From Roseburia sp. (GTDB lineage: Bacteria > Bacillota > Clostridia > Lachnospirales > Lachnospiraceae), in the NCBI GenBank assembly GCA_017937095.1, contig JAGBEG010000012.1:104101-168100 (forward strand): a stretch of 64,000 nt of DNA. The letters run 5' to 3'. Below the pieces are notes generated by a model. That model had not been told where the DNA came from, ran no database searches, and saw only the letters and a list, made by a program, of their open reading frames with translations. Of the stretch, positions 53,453 to 63,000 are shown one piece after another. Position 1 is the stretch's first letter. The number at the start of each line of letters is the position of its first letter. A program made the translations under genes and the position numbers.

Positions 53453-54148
53453 ATGGCATCCAAAGACGTTTATCTGGGAACCGGTACCACACTGAGTTCC
53501 AACTATTATCTGCGCAGCTTTTATCAATCGAACCAAAATGCCCGCACCGCTTCCAAGCGGCACGAGATGAGCAGCACAAAGCTTTCGCTCGCCGACAGCC
53601 ATGCCCTGCAAAAAGCGCTGAAAAAGCTGGGCTCTTCCAAATTTGACGAGGATCATGACACCAACATCCGCAACAGTATTTCCGCCTACATAGAAACCTA
53701 CAATAATATGCTCTCTTCCGCTTCCGGTTCTTCTGACCGCACGTTAGAGCGCAGCGCGAAGCAATTAAAGAATATCACAAACGAGTATGCCAAGGAACTG
53801 GATAAGCTTGGCATCACGGTAAACGATGACGGCACGCTGACCGGCAGGGAGACCCTGTTAAGCAGCGCCGATCTCTCAAAGTTCGAAAAGCTGTTCTCAG
53901 GCGACTCGCAATATATGCAGCGCACAACCGCTTATGCCAAGCGCCTTGTACGGCGCAGCGAGGCTTTGGATGCGACTGCCACGCAAAAACAGCTCAAAGA
54001 GCTTGCCGACCGCAAAGAAGCTTCCTCTGCGACCGCCGCCGATCCGTCAGTCAGCGCCGCCGCTGCCGCTCTGGCTGCCGCAGACACCGCTGACCTTAAC
54101 ACACTGCTCAACAACGGCATCGGAAAAAATGTCAATGTCGTTTTATAG
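53453..54148 (+). CDS. Small protein resembling the C-terminal part of flagellar cap protein FliD
   Basis: 231 residues from the ATG at 53453, seven bases after GGAGG. The segments ISAYIETYNNMLSSA and LDKLGITVNDDGTLTG, then FEKLFSGDSQYMQR, follow the order of the FliD C-terminus (helical leg, LxxiGI..dG.L, then lF). The FliD N-terminal D0 coil and head domains are absent. The end is an alanine-rich stretch and then a short coil. It may be a small filament-associated protein or an unrelated coiled-coil protein. There is no signal peptide. The 3' end overlaps the convergent carboxypeptidase gene by six bases. Confidence 0.6.
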   Translation: MASKDVYLGTGTTLSSNYYLRSFYQSNQNARTASKRHEMSSTKLSLADSHALQKALKKLGSSKFDEDHDTNIRNSISAYIETYNNMLSSASGSSDRTLERSAKQLKNITNEYAKELDKLGITVNDDGTLTGRETLLSSADLSKFEKLFSGDSQYMQRTTAYAKRLVRRSEALDATATQKQLKELADRKEASSATAADPSVSAAAAALAAADTADLNTLLNNGIGKNVNVVL

Positions 54149-55264
54149 ACATTTCATTTCAATAGAAATGTCATTTCCGTTCACCTGCACCGCTGCATGG
54201 CTCCCGCACACGAGAGGCATCATCGGTGAGAGGTGACCGATATCTGCATCCATGATCACAGGCACGTCAAGCTCTGCAAGCAGATCGCATACCGCATGGT
54301 ATTGATCCAGCCCCATCATTTCCTGACCGAACACCGCCGGTCTTCCAATCAGAAATCCCTTCACATAAGAAAACCATCCCGCATTTTTCATCTGCCAGAT
54401 TGCACGCCGGATCGCCATAACGTTCAAATCGCAGGATTCCAGAAACCAGATGAGCCCGTCCTCCTTGTATTGTTCCGCAAATTCCGTTACTTTATCATAC
54501 TTTGTTCCAAGAAGATTCACAAGGCAGTCCATACAACCGCCGATCAGGCGCCCCTCGATCCGAAGCTGTACTTTCGTTATGTCCGGCGCTTCCTGCAACC
54601 TCTTTGCTGTCGGCTGTGCTGCTTCTGCCGCATTTTCCTCTCCGCACATGCCGTCCGGCAGGAAAATGTCCGGCAGGAAAATGCGGAGTCTGCGCTTCTC
54701 CGTGACATGATAAGGAGCAAGGGGGTCCTCCTCCGATTTTGCACTGTCCTTCTCCCACAAATCATATCCGCGTACGGTATCTTTCTTCCCGCGCAGCAGA
54801 TCATACGCGTCCTGAATGCTTTCATGCCACGGCTCCATGCCAAATGCGCCCGCGCATGGTCCGTAAATCGACGCCGTATCGCAGAGCGTTGCAAGGAGAA
54901 CGGTCATATTCGTGTTATCGGAATATCCCATGTACCATTTCGGCTCTGCCGACCGTATTTTATCAAAATCCACATATTCCAGTATTTCACACATCAATTC
55001 TCCGCCACCGCAGGAAATGAGCACATCGTTTTTGCCGCTGCAATAGTAGTCCGTCAACTCCTGCCCGCACGCCTGCGGCGTGTTGCTGATTCCGATGCCC
55101 CTGCCCTCGTAGCAGTTCGGTCCAAGGTCAAACGTATGTCCAAGTTCCTTCAACTTCTTTTGTGCATTTACAAACGCCGATCGGTATGGCTCCATATTAC
55201 AGCCAAACGACGGCGCTACAAATCCGATTGTTCCATTCTCCGACAGATATTTTGGATATTTCAT
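54143..55264 (-). CDS. LD-carboxypeptidase (S66 family)
   Basis: 373 residues from the ATG at 55264 (GGAGG upstream). The nucleophile region is WYMGYSDNTNMTVLL near residue 115, with the serine in GYSD. The GGG before it and the late glutamate (WFLESCDLN) and histidine (DIGHLSPMMP) complete the Ser-Glu-His set of the family. It trims murein tetrapeptides or processes microcin-like peptides (MccF group). An insert with a short direct repeat RIFLPDIFLPDGM near residue 195 is unusual. It lies just before the tRNA used as a likely attachment site. Confidence 0.9.
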   Translation of the reverse strand: MKYPKYLSENGTIGFVAPSFGCNMEPYRSAFVNAQKKLKELGHTFDLGPNCYEGRGIGISNTPQACGQELTDYYCSGKNDVLISCGGGELMCEILEYVDFDKIRSAEPKWYMGYSDNTNMTVLLATLCDTASIYGPCAGAFGMEPWHESIQDAYDLLRGKKDTVRGYDLWEKDSAKSEEDPLAPYHVTEKRRLRIFLPDIFLPDGMCGEENAAEAAQPTAKRLQEAPDITKVQLRIEGRLIGGCMDCLVNLLGTKYDKVTEFAEQYKEDGLIWFLESCDLNVMAIRRAIWQMKNAGWFSYVKGFLIGRPAVFGQEMMGLDQYHAVCDLLAELDVPVIMDADIGHLSPMMPLVCGSHAAVQVNGNDISIEMKCL

Positions 55265-55364
55265 GCATAACCTCCGTCTGTTTTCATAATATATGATAAA
55301 GTCTATTGTATGCCACAAAAAAACTTCTTGCAATCTTTTTCATTCGTTGTATAATAAATTATAT

Positions 55365-55435
55365 GCGGACATAGTACATCGGTAGTATATCAGCTTCCCA
55401 AGCTGAGGAGGCGGGTTCGATTCCCGTTGTCCGCT
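55365..55435 (+). tRNA. tRNA-Gly (anticodon CCC)
   Basis: 71 bases. The acceptor stem GCGGACA pairs with TGTCCGC. The anticodon loop CTTCCCAAG has CCC at 55397-55399, and the T arm is GGCGGGTTCGATTCCCGTT. CCA is not encoded. The 3' half of this gene is a common site for tyrosine recombinases. Confidence 0.95.
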
Positions 55436-55441
55436 TGTTTA

Positions 55442-55488
55442 CAAAACCCCAGCAAAATCAACAAATCATAGATTTTACTGGGGTTTTG
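55442..55488 (+). terminator. Terminator downstream of the tRNA
   Basis: CAAAACCCCAG pairs with CTGGGGTTTTG, extended by AAAATC/GATTTT inside, with TTTTGAATTTTC after it. Confidence 0.75.
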
Positions 55489-55529
55489 AATTTTCTCTGC
55501 TGCGTTTTCCGGCAATAAAATGCATTAAA

Positions 55530-55571
55530 ATGCAACACGTTTCAGTGCAAATGCAACACGATATGCAACAC
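55530..55571. repeat. Three ATGCAACAC repeats next to the tRNA, possible recombinase arm sites
   Basis: ATGCAACAC occurs at 55530-55538, 55551-55559 and 55563-55571. Repeats of this length near a tRNA end are typical of integrase arm-binding sites at one end of an integrated element. The other end is outside the window, so this stays unproven. Confidence 0.5.
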
Positions 55572-55585
55572 AAAATTGCGGAGCG

Positions 55586-58348
55586 TCATCTTCCTCTCCC
55601 CTTTCTTCTCAATGGCATCTCCATTCCAGCCGCCACCTGCAATTCTGCCATCTGTTCCATGCTCTTTCTCTGCTGATGTTCGATGCTCTCTACTCCCTTC
55701 AACAATCCCAACTCACGAAATTCATCAAAAACTCTATCAAAACATTGATTGATTCGCTCCCGCTCTTTCCCTTCCGGAATCGCCTTGATTATCACCGGTT
55801 CTTCCTTCGATGTATCAAAGGCAACTGCTGATTCTGAATGTCCGCACAGATAGTCTGACCTCCAGGGGAGTCTGTCATGCACATAACACGCAAATGCCCT
55901 GGCAAACATTTCCTCATCACTATGCCAGTAGCCCTTGCTCTCTTTACTATACATACTGTCGAATTTCACGGAATTACTATAGAACTCTGTTTGCACCGTC
56001 ATTTCTCTCTGACAGGCAATGAATGCAGATTCTAACTGAGCGATTGCATAATAGATCTGATCACGCGCCACCTTATTCGGAGTATGCCCGATGACCGATT
56101 TCTGGAACACAGCAAGTTCGCCCACTTTCTCATCAATCCACTTAATATGAGCACCATTCATTTCTTCTGTTTCTCCACTGTTTCCCCGTTCTTCCGCTTT
56201 TGCGGCAATTTCCTGCAAAAGCCTGCTCCATGATTCCCGCTCTGACTCATTCATCCGCTCCTCCGGAAGCATCCGCCGACAAAGCTGCTCTACATTCTCC
56301 TTGGCACGCCCTACTAATCTGTCATTCCTCTTCTGACGTTCTTCCCCTGTCGCAGGACGCTTTTTCATTGCCTCCACCAACTGCCTTACCGATTCCGGCA
56401 CTCGCTTATCCCTAATATTCTTTGTCATGAAACCGCCCATTCCAAGCCTTTTCCCCATAATATCATCAAACGCATGTCCCCATTCGTGAGCAAGGCTTCC
56501 TGCTCCCCTCATTTTGGTCAGATTAATTACTTCCAGCATTGGCTCATAGTGTGCGACCGCTGCTGCTTTTCCGCCTATCCCTCTTGATCCGAATGCAATT
56601 GCAAGGCGATTGTCCAGAGCAATTTCTTCCGGAGCGATTGAAAGCGCAGCCGCGAGATCCATAAACGCATCATATCCCATATTAAGAGACATCTGCCTTT
56701 CCTGCTCATTCAGCCAATTTCCAAATTCTCCTCCCGAAAATCCAAAGCTCTGCATATACATATCGCCAGTTACCGGGGAGTCCTGTGTAATTCCGTTTGA
56801 CGGTCCGTCTCGTCTTATATGCACTAACTGTTTCGGAATAAATCTCTGTTTTCTTGATGCTACTGACGTCTTTTGCAGCTCCTTAGCCGCCTCGATTGCC
56901 TCTGCTTCGCTTTTCAGCCCATCTCTTAGCACATGGTAATTTTTTATAACAACATACTCCTGCTGTTCCTTCAGATAACGGATTTTATACCCCCTCGGCA
57001 GCTTATGCGCCGCATCGACACCGAACTGCTCCCGTTGTATTTTCCGGTCCAGCGTCAGCATGTCTGTTATCTGCATGGCTTTTAGCAGCTTATTTGTAAC
57101 ATCAATCCCTTTTTCGGTTCTGCTCACCATATAGGATGTCGTGCGTTTTACATAGACCTCGTCGTTCACAAATGAATCGAAAAAGCTTCGAATGCCGCTG
57201 TCATCCCTTATCTTCAGAAGCCTTTCCCTGACATCCCGGATTAGGGAAATGTAATCCTCCTGCCGTTTCCGTATCTGCTCCGGCGTCGTATACAGATTTG
57301 AATAAGCTACCTTTGCCGGCAGCGCATTTCTGACTTCCTTAATAAAATAAGCGACACGAATCGGTGTACCATCCTGGATCATCTGCAGATAGTCCGGCTT
57401 CTTCCAGATATTATCTTTCGTGACATATTTTATCGTCTCCGCTGCATTCATCCCGGCGAGATCTTCTATCTGCAGTCCCCGTTCTCTCCAGATGTCCTTT
57501 CTCGCTCCGCCGATCTTCCTTCCAAAATCCTCGATTTTCCCTTTCTCCGCCTGTAGCGGGAGAAGATGCGTTTCGTTCATTGCTGTCTCGCTTTCCTGCT
57601 CATCAGGCAGTACTGACATATCGTCTGCAGCAATCGCTTCCGCCTGCTCTGTGTATCCAGGAACTTCCTTTTCTTCCGGCAACGGATTCTTTTGCATTTC
57701 ATCCAATTTTTGCTTGATTTCTTCCTTATAATATTCTGTAAGACGAAATGCTTCTCCCAGTACTTTCCTTTTATCAGTGATGGTCATACTCTGAATCTCT
57801 TCCTGAGCCAGTCCTTCAAACCGGATTCCGGCAACAGGTAACCCATACTGTAAGTACAGCAAGTATTGGGCTATTTCCTTTTGAAGCCAATCTTCAGGCG
57901 GTGTTTCATCTACCTTAATAACGTTTTTTATTAGTTCTGATATCTGAGCAGTATTAACGCCCTCCGGCAAAGTATTCTTCCTACTCTGCAACAGTTTCTG
58001 TTTCTTTTCCTCCGACAGATTCGTCTGATCCAGATCAAAGAGCCACCCGAGCTTATACGATGTTCTTCTGCCGTTCTGCACAGCCGGCATCAAAACAGCC
58101 GTTCCCTTTTCTCCGGCATGAATATATGTCCTCTCTCCTTTCCAGAATTGAAAACTGCCCATATATTTTGCTTGTGGACGTTGTGCCAGCAGCATCGCTG
58201 TATTATTTGCCGAGTACCCCGGAATACGGCTTTTATAATCCAGATATCTGCGCATCCCCTGCTCATCCGCAAAGGTCTGCCGAATGATTTCTTCCGCCTG
58301 TGCAAACAAGCTTACGATTCTTCCTTCTTTATCCTGCAAGTTCTCCAT
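55586..58348 (-). CDS. ArdC-like antirestriction protein with HEXXH and large-polyvalent domains
   Basis: 920 residues from the ATG at 58348 (AGGAGG upstream). The N-terminal 100 residues are the ArdC single-strand DNA-binding type (YLDYKSRIPGYSANNTAMLL, GEKGTAVLMPA). A long middle of unknown type follows, including a segment of large polyvalent proteins. Near residue 610 is LAHEWGHAFDDIMGK, a metallopeptidase HEXXH site followed by an acidic helix; after it come FDSMYSKESKGYWHSDEEMF and ARAFACYVHD. This layout occurs on conjugative elements. ArdC-type proteins protect incoming DNA from restriction; the peptidase may act on a host or cargo protein. Confidence 0.8.
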   Translation of the reverse strand: MENLQDKEGRIVSLFAQAEEIIRQTFADEQGMRRYLDYKSRIPGYSANNTAMLLAQRPQAKYMGSFQFWKGERTYIHAGEKGTAVLMPAVQNGRRTSYKLGWLFDLDQTNLSEEKKQKLLQSRKNTLPEGVNTAQISELIKNVIKVDETPPEDWLQKEIAQYLLYLQYGLPVAGIRFEGLAQEEIQSMTITDKRKVLGEAFRLTEYYKEEIKQKLDEMQKNPLPEEKEVPGYTEQAEAIAADDMSVLPDEQESETAMNETHLLPLQAEKGKIEDFGRKIGGARKDIWRERGLQIEDLAGMNAAETIKYVTKDNIWKKPDYLQMIQDGTPIRVAYFIKEVRNALPAKVAYSNLYTTPEQIRKRQEDYISLIRDVRERLLKIRDDSGIRSFFDSFVNDEVYVKRTTSYMVSRTEKGIDVTNKLLKAMQITDMLTLDRKIQREQFGVDAAHKLPRGYKIRYLKEQQEYVVIKNYHVLRDGLKSEAEAIEAAKELQKTSVASRKQRFIPKQLVHIRRDGPSNGITQDSPVTGDMYMQSFGFSGGEFGNWLNEQERQMSLNMGYDAFMDLAAALSIAPEEIALDNRLAIAFGSRGIGGKAAAVAHYEPMLEVINLTKMRGAGSLAHEWGHAFDDIMGKRLGMGGFMTKNIRDKRVPESVRQLVEAMKKRPATGEERQKRNDRLVGRAKENVEQLCRRMLPEERMNESERESWSRLLQEIAAKAEERGNSGETEEMNGAHIKWIDEKVGELAVFQKSVIGHTPNKVARDQIYYAIAQLESAFIACQREMTVQTEFYSNSVKFDSMYSKESKGYWHSDEEMFARAFACYVHDRLPWRSDYLCGHSESAVAFDTSKEEPVIIKAIPEGKERERINQCFDRVFDEFRELGLLKGVESIEHQQRKSMEQMAELQVAAGMEMPLRRKGRGR

Positions 58349-58556
58349 AAGCGTCCTCCTCTTCAAGCATCATGCTTTCCTCATCGTAAAATACGATGGT
58401 CGGCTCATTCTCCTGCACCTGCTCGCTCTGTTCCTTTGCCGTTTGGATTTCCGCAATCTGTTCAGCGGTTCCGAATACTGCTACAAGTTCCTCATCCCAG
58501 AACGGTTTGACTAATACTTCATTCTCACCCAACGTTTCATATACAAATCCGTACAT
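58329..58556 (-). CDS. Small acidic protein of the integrative element
   Basis: 75 residues, very acidic in the C-terminal half (EEEDAYGELAG). The N-terminal 30 residues have a beta-rich look (YGFVYETLGENEVLVKPFWD). AAGGAG precedes the ATG. The last 20 bases overlap the start of the ArdC-like gene, so translation is probably coupled. No known family recognised. Confidence 0.75.
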   Translation of the reverse strand: MYGFVYETLGENEVLVKPFWDEELVAVFGTAEQIAEIQTAKEQSEQVQENEPTIVFYDEESMMLEEEDAYGELAG

Positions 58557-58568
58557 TTTGATCTCTCC

Positions 58569-59483
58569 TTACCTCGCTTTTGCTTTCCTTACCGAACTCA
58601 TCCCTTCCATATCCATTTCTTCTGCAGTCTTCTCTTCCTCCTGTATTTGTGTTTCACTCTGCGCCTGCACTTCTTCCTTTGCCGGTGTTTCCTGCGTAAT
58701 CTCCATCGTCTCTGATTTCTCTGTCTGCTCCGGCAGCTCCTCCATCTCCTTCGGCAGTTCCTCCGTTTCCTCTGCTCTCGCCGCTACATTAAGCTGACTG
58801 CACTTCTCCAGAACCTTATTTACACAAATAAGTGATTCCCCCAGAAGTTTTTTCTGCGCCAGAAAAGGCTTTTTCAAAGCCTCTGCCAGAATAAACTTCT
58901 TTTCTTTGTTCTCCTTCTCCGGTTTTCCCATTAATGCACGCAGCGCATTGGCGGACTGTCTCTTTGCTTCCTGCATCCCGCGACCAAAAGCATCTATTCT
59001 TGTGATTGCCTGCTCTACTCCGGACAGCATCGTCGTTATCTTCCCCTGCAGCCTCTGCATCCTCTCTCTGATCTTAAAAAATTCTGACACATCATTCAGT
59101 GCCTCCACACCTTTTTGCCTTGTATTTTCCACGATCTTATGTGCCCGATTCGCGAAATTCTGCTCGATGTCCTTTAATTCGGTTTTCACCCCGCCGTACT
59201 GGACATGAAGCGCTTCCGTTATCTCCTCAAGATAACCTGACAGATTCTCTGTCTCCTTGGTCTGGTTCTCCTGCATCAGATTCATCTGGCTCTTCAGCTC
59301 TGCAATCTGCTGCACTGCCTGCTCCATCTTTTCTTCCATCTGCGTAATATACGCTGCCATCACAAATACTGTAGCTGCATCTTCTGATCGATGCGCCTCT
59401 TTTAGATAAGCAACCAGCCGCCCCGCTGCGTCCACGAAATCCATTTCCACCGTATCTCCATTTACATTTCCTGCTGTGTCCAT
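58569..59483 (-). CDS. Coiled-coil element protein, DUF6674-like
   Basis: 304 residues from the ATG at 59483 (AAAGGAGG upstream). A short N-terminal domain with VEMDFVDAAGRLVAYLK is followed by a long coiled coil (about 55-170) and a Glu-rich tail with repeats of EELPKEMEELPEQ. I recall the pattern AAYITQMEEKMEQAVQQI from proteins of this type on Lachnospiraceae elements, given as DUF6674. It is first in the set of three element genes here. Function unknown; it may act in mating-pair or replication complexes. Confidence 0.65.
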   Translation of the reverse strand: MDTAGNVNGDTVEMDFVDAAGRLVAYLKEAHRSEDAATVFVMAAYITQMEEKMEQAVQQIAELKSQMNLMQENQTKETENLSGYLEEITEALHVQYGGVKTELKDIEQNFANRAHKIVENTRQKGVEALNDVSEFFKIRERMQRLQGKITTMLSGVEQAITRIDAFGRGMQEAKRQSANALRALMGKPEKENKEKKFILAEALKKPFLAQKKLLGESLICVNKVLEKCSQLNVAARAEETEELPKEMEELPEQTEKSETMEITQETPAKEEVQAQSETQIQEEEKTAEEMDMEGMSSVRKAKAR

Positions 59484-59632
59484 ATGTATATCCTCCTTTT
59501 TCTGTCGTTTTGACATATCCATTATAGGAATCAGAGATTTCTATTTCATCCGTTTAAAGGAAAAGTTTCGATATCCATATTTTTCCTTCATGAAAAGTTT
59601 CATGAGAAATCTGAAATGATTCAAATAAAAAA

Positions 59633-59659
59633 GAAAGACAGCTATATAAGCCATCTTTC
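59633..59659 (-). terminator. Terminator downstream of a relic surface-protein 3' end
   Basis: Read leftward, GAAAGATGGCT pairs with AGCTGTCTTTC, followed by seven T after one C. It lies 14 bases after the stop of the fragment at 59673, as if it once ended that gene. Confidence 0.75.
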
Positions 59660-59672
59660 TCTACCTAATATA

Positions 59673-59729
59673 TTATTCCATACGGTTCGGCGCCATAAAC
59701 TGATCATAGAACCAACTCAGCGTCCTGTC
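59673..59729 (-). pseudogene. Fragment of a surface-protein 3' end
   Basis: 19 codons read WFYDQFMAPNRME and a stop, closely matching the last codons of the large secreted protein at 60072 (RFYDQFMALNQME). No gene body is attached. It is the 3' end of a lost paralogue or a duplicated end left behind after recombination. Confidence 0.7.
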
Positions 59730-59744
59730 ATTTCCGCCCGGTTA

Positions 59745-59773
59745 TTGTAGTAATCACCTTAACATGCTATAAT
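59745..59773 (+). promoter_or_regulatory. Promoter of the small peptide gene at 59821
   Basis: TTGTAG 59745-59750, 17 bases, TATAAT 59768-59773. The start site would be about 40 bases before the GTG. Confidence 0.6.
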
Positions 59774-59820
59774 CGATTTGTTGTCACTACCCAATCTGGC
59801 AACAGAGAGGGGGTGTATGT

Positions 59821-59916
59821 GTGGAAATTATTATCTCGTTTTTGGTTTCCGTTGCGGCAGGAATAGTTAGCTACTATATCTGCAAGTGGCTAGACGGAGA
59901 CAACAGTGACAATTAG
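59821..59916 (+). CDS. 31-residue hydrophobic peptide, possible type I toxin
   Basis: A GTG start with GGGGG seven bases upstream. The peptide is one membrane helix (IIISFLVSVAAGIVSYYI) followed by CKWLDGDNSDN. It has its own promoter and a strong terminator, so it is a short independent transcript on the strand opposite to all neighbours. Similar peptides occur on Lachnospiraceae mobile elements without known function. A toxin role is suggested by size and layout only, and no antisense RNA could be placed with confidence. Confidence 0.65.
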   Translation: MEIIISFLVSVAAGIVSYYICKWLDGDNSDN

Positions 59917-59923
59917 CCCAAAA

Positions 59924-59955
59924 GAAAGCCCCAGAGGTGACGCTCTGGGGCTTTC
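59924..59955 (+). terminator. Terminator of the 31-residue peptide gene
   Basis: GAAAGCCCCAGAG pairs perfectly with CTCTGGGGCTTTC, loop of six bases, with TTTCAGTTT following. Confidence 0.9.
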
Positions 59956-60071
59956 AGTTTGTGTACATGTAGTACTATCTCGTTTTTAGCTACCGCCATT
60001 ATAACATATGCAATAACCCAAATCAAGTATTCCCGGAAAGTTATTTCTTTATTCGTTTTTCTCTTATTCGT

Positions 60072-63000
60072 CTATTCCATCTGGTTCAGCGCCATAAACT
60101 GATCATAGAACCGATTCAGCGCATCCTCGCTCTGCGTATTGCCAAATCCATTATCATCTATATACTGCTTCATCGCAAGAATATCCTCATGCGTGAAATA
60201 ATATGTTTCCACCGGCGTATCGTTCTTTAAATTGTCAAAGGCGCTCTGCAGAACGGCTGCGTATTCAGGATCCGTTTTCCAGATACTATTATCCTCAAGT
60301 CCTCCGTTCTCGTAGGGCTGATTGTAATAATATTCATCAATAAATCTGGTCGTCCCCTCCGGCTTCACTGCCACCGGCGTTGTATCGACGATATAAACCG
60401 TGATCTGCTTCCAATAAGTATTTCCCACGCTATCAACGACCGTCAGATTCTCTGTGCAGCTTCCTTCATGCTGGAACTGGGTAAAATCCGTTAGAGAATA
60501 ATCCGGTATCGTAAAGGATGTTCCGTCTTCATGCACCCCCGGTGCAATCGGGCTGCCATCCTCACGGTCATACGCTGTCGCGTGACTTAAAATCTCATCC
60601 TGTGTAATAAAGCCGCTCTGTGCCTGTGCGAGCGTATAATAAAGGTTCTCCGCCACAATCCAGGGGCAATCGTCCCATACGGCATACAGAGTTATCGTTG
60701 CACCGTTCGTATCGGTCATACCGGCAAGATCCACCAGATCAGAAACCTTCAATGGCTCGCCTGCTTTCCACTGCGGAACAAAAGTGTCCTTTTCCTCTTC
60801 CAGCGACCAGCCCATAAACACGGATGCATAAGCTTTCTTATCCGGCTTCGGCTCTGCATCCGGATCATCCGCCAAATCTGCCTGTGCCGCTGTCAAATCT
60901 GTAGCATTTGTTCCGGTATCTGTGCCGTTGTCTGCTCCATCGGCTGCCGTTGTCACTCTGCTTACCGCGTTGCGCTCCACGGATGCGGTCTTTTCCGTAT
61001 TCTTTACGGTTTCTGTGCCTTCTGTGCTCTTTATTGCTTCTGTGCTCTCTGTCGGTTCTGTGCCTTCCGTCGCTTCTGTGCTCTCTGTTACCCCAGTACT
61101 TTCTGTCCGATCTCCGGCTGTTCCGGTTGCTCCAGTTGTTCCTGATGCTTCCCCGTCTGTCGATTCATCTGCTCCGGTTTCCCCTGTTGTTCCTGTTGCC
61201 GCATCATCAGATGGCACGGTAGTTCCATACGGGTTTACACGTACCACATTTCCATCCGGATAGATGACTTTCTTACTTCCGTCTGCACTGATGTCTGTCC
61301 TGATTCCCTCCGGGCTGACTGTTACTACATTCCCGTCCGGATAAGTCACGGTCGTACTGCCGTCTTCATTCGTCTTCGTCATGATACCATCCGCGCTGAC
61401 AGTCGCGCCGTCCGGTGTCATCATCGCCCCTGTCTCTTCATCAAGCATCATCATGACTACTCCATTTTCATCCAGAACAATCGTACCATCCAAGATGTTC
61501 TGCGTTACGTTCACACCATCAAGCGTGTACTTAATGTATGCGTTCGTTGCATCCGGCAAGCTGATTTCTTCATCGTAGCGAACCGTCATATCCGGGATTG
61601 GCGTCACTTCTGTTCCGTCGTTCGGATCGAAGTGGATGGTATACTCATTTGCTTCACCATTAGCTGTCAGTGTGATATTCTGTGCAGGCATATCGAAGGT
61701 ATATTTCTGAATCGTCGTGTTATAACTGCCTGTCCAATCCTTCCAATGATAGCCCGGAAGCAGCTCCGCATCGATTGACACCTTCTGACCGTAGGTATAT
61801 TCTCCATCGCCGGAAACGTCCTTGATTCCGATTCCTGCATTGAGCGCCACCTTGTACTTTGCCAGAGCATAGGAAGATGATGTACATGCATTGTTAATCC
61901 AGTACCGCGTATCTACACCGTCCGCCCGGAGTTTGCCGGAAAAAGAATCACTGTTCTCATAGCGTCCGACTCCTGATCGGTTCGGCTGACACTCCACTGT
62001 GTAAGTGATTGTATTGCCCTTCATGATGTTCTTAATCGCTTCACCGGAAAATTTTACTGTATTCCCGGAAACAATACCCGTAATGCTCTTATTCCCATCC
62101 ACGATTGCCGTAGCGCTTGTCACGGTGAGCGCCGGATCAATGTTCACGACAAGCTCACCGTCATAGATTCCGGTATTCGCCTGTTGCGAAACATTCTGGA
62201 TATTCCCCGTTACCGTAACGCTCGTGGAGCTGTTCGTTGTTGTTGTCTGGTTTGCTATGAAATCGGGGAAAGCGATGTCAATCGCCGTACCAACATAAAA
62301 CTGTGTATTCCAAAAAAGGTTATTAAGCTCTGCGCCAACCACCGTTGCATTATTTCCAAGACCACCAGAAATATCACTTAAATTAACGCTCACGCACTTA
62401 TCTTCCTGAAATACAACATTATTCCTACATAAGCCCATATTAGGATATGCGCCTGCACTGGCTACTGTTTTCCCCCCACCTACCGACTGCTGGGTATACA
62501 ATACACTACCCAGACGGCTCGGATTTCCTGGATCATCAATACAACCCACTAATACCTGCCCAGTAACGTTTCCGCTTGATTTCGTCCGGATGCCAGTATT
62601 AAAAGTAACTGCTGTATTTAATGTCTTATAATTATCCTGATTATATGTATTTCCATTTGGATAGACGTAGCCGCCATTATACCCATCAAAATCCCAATCA
62701 CCAAAGCGGAATGTCGCACCTATCTTCATGGTTACGGCACGCACCGGAAAATTGTCGCTTTCCTCAACAACCACGAGCTGCCATGCGGCAGGATTCATTC
62801 CACCACCTTCATCGTTATAATCCGTTACAGGATTATACACCGGAATATTCGCTACATAATAATCACCATAGCCGTATGCCTGCACAATTCTTGTCACATC
62901 TGCAACCATACAATAGGATGACCTTGCCGGATTTCTCCAGTTGACAAAGGTACGGTTATCACAGTAGGCGTTATCCGGGTAAATATCAGCCGCCGTTCTT

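Noticed and set aside
54233-55270. 345-codon rightward open frame
   Set aside because: It lies wholly opposite the LD-carboxypeptidase gene, whose catalytic motifs are intact, and it has no family features.
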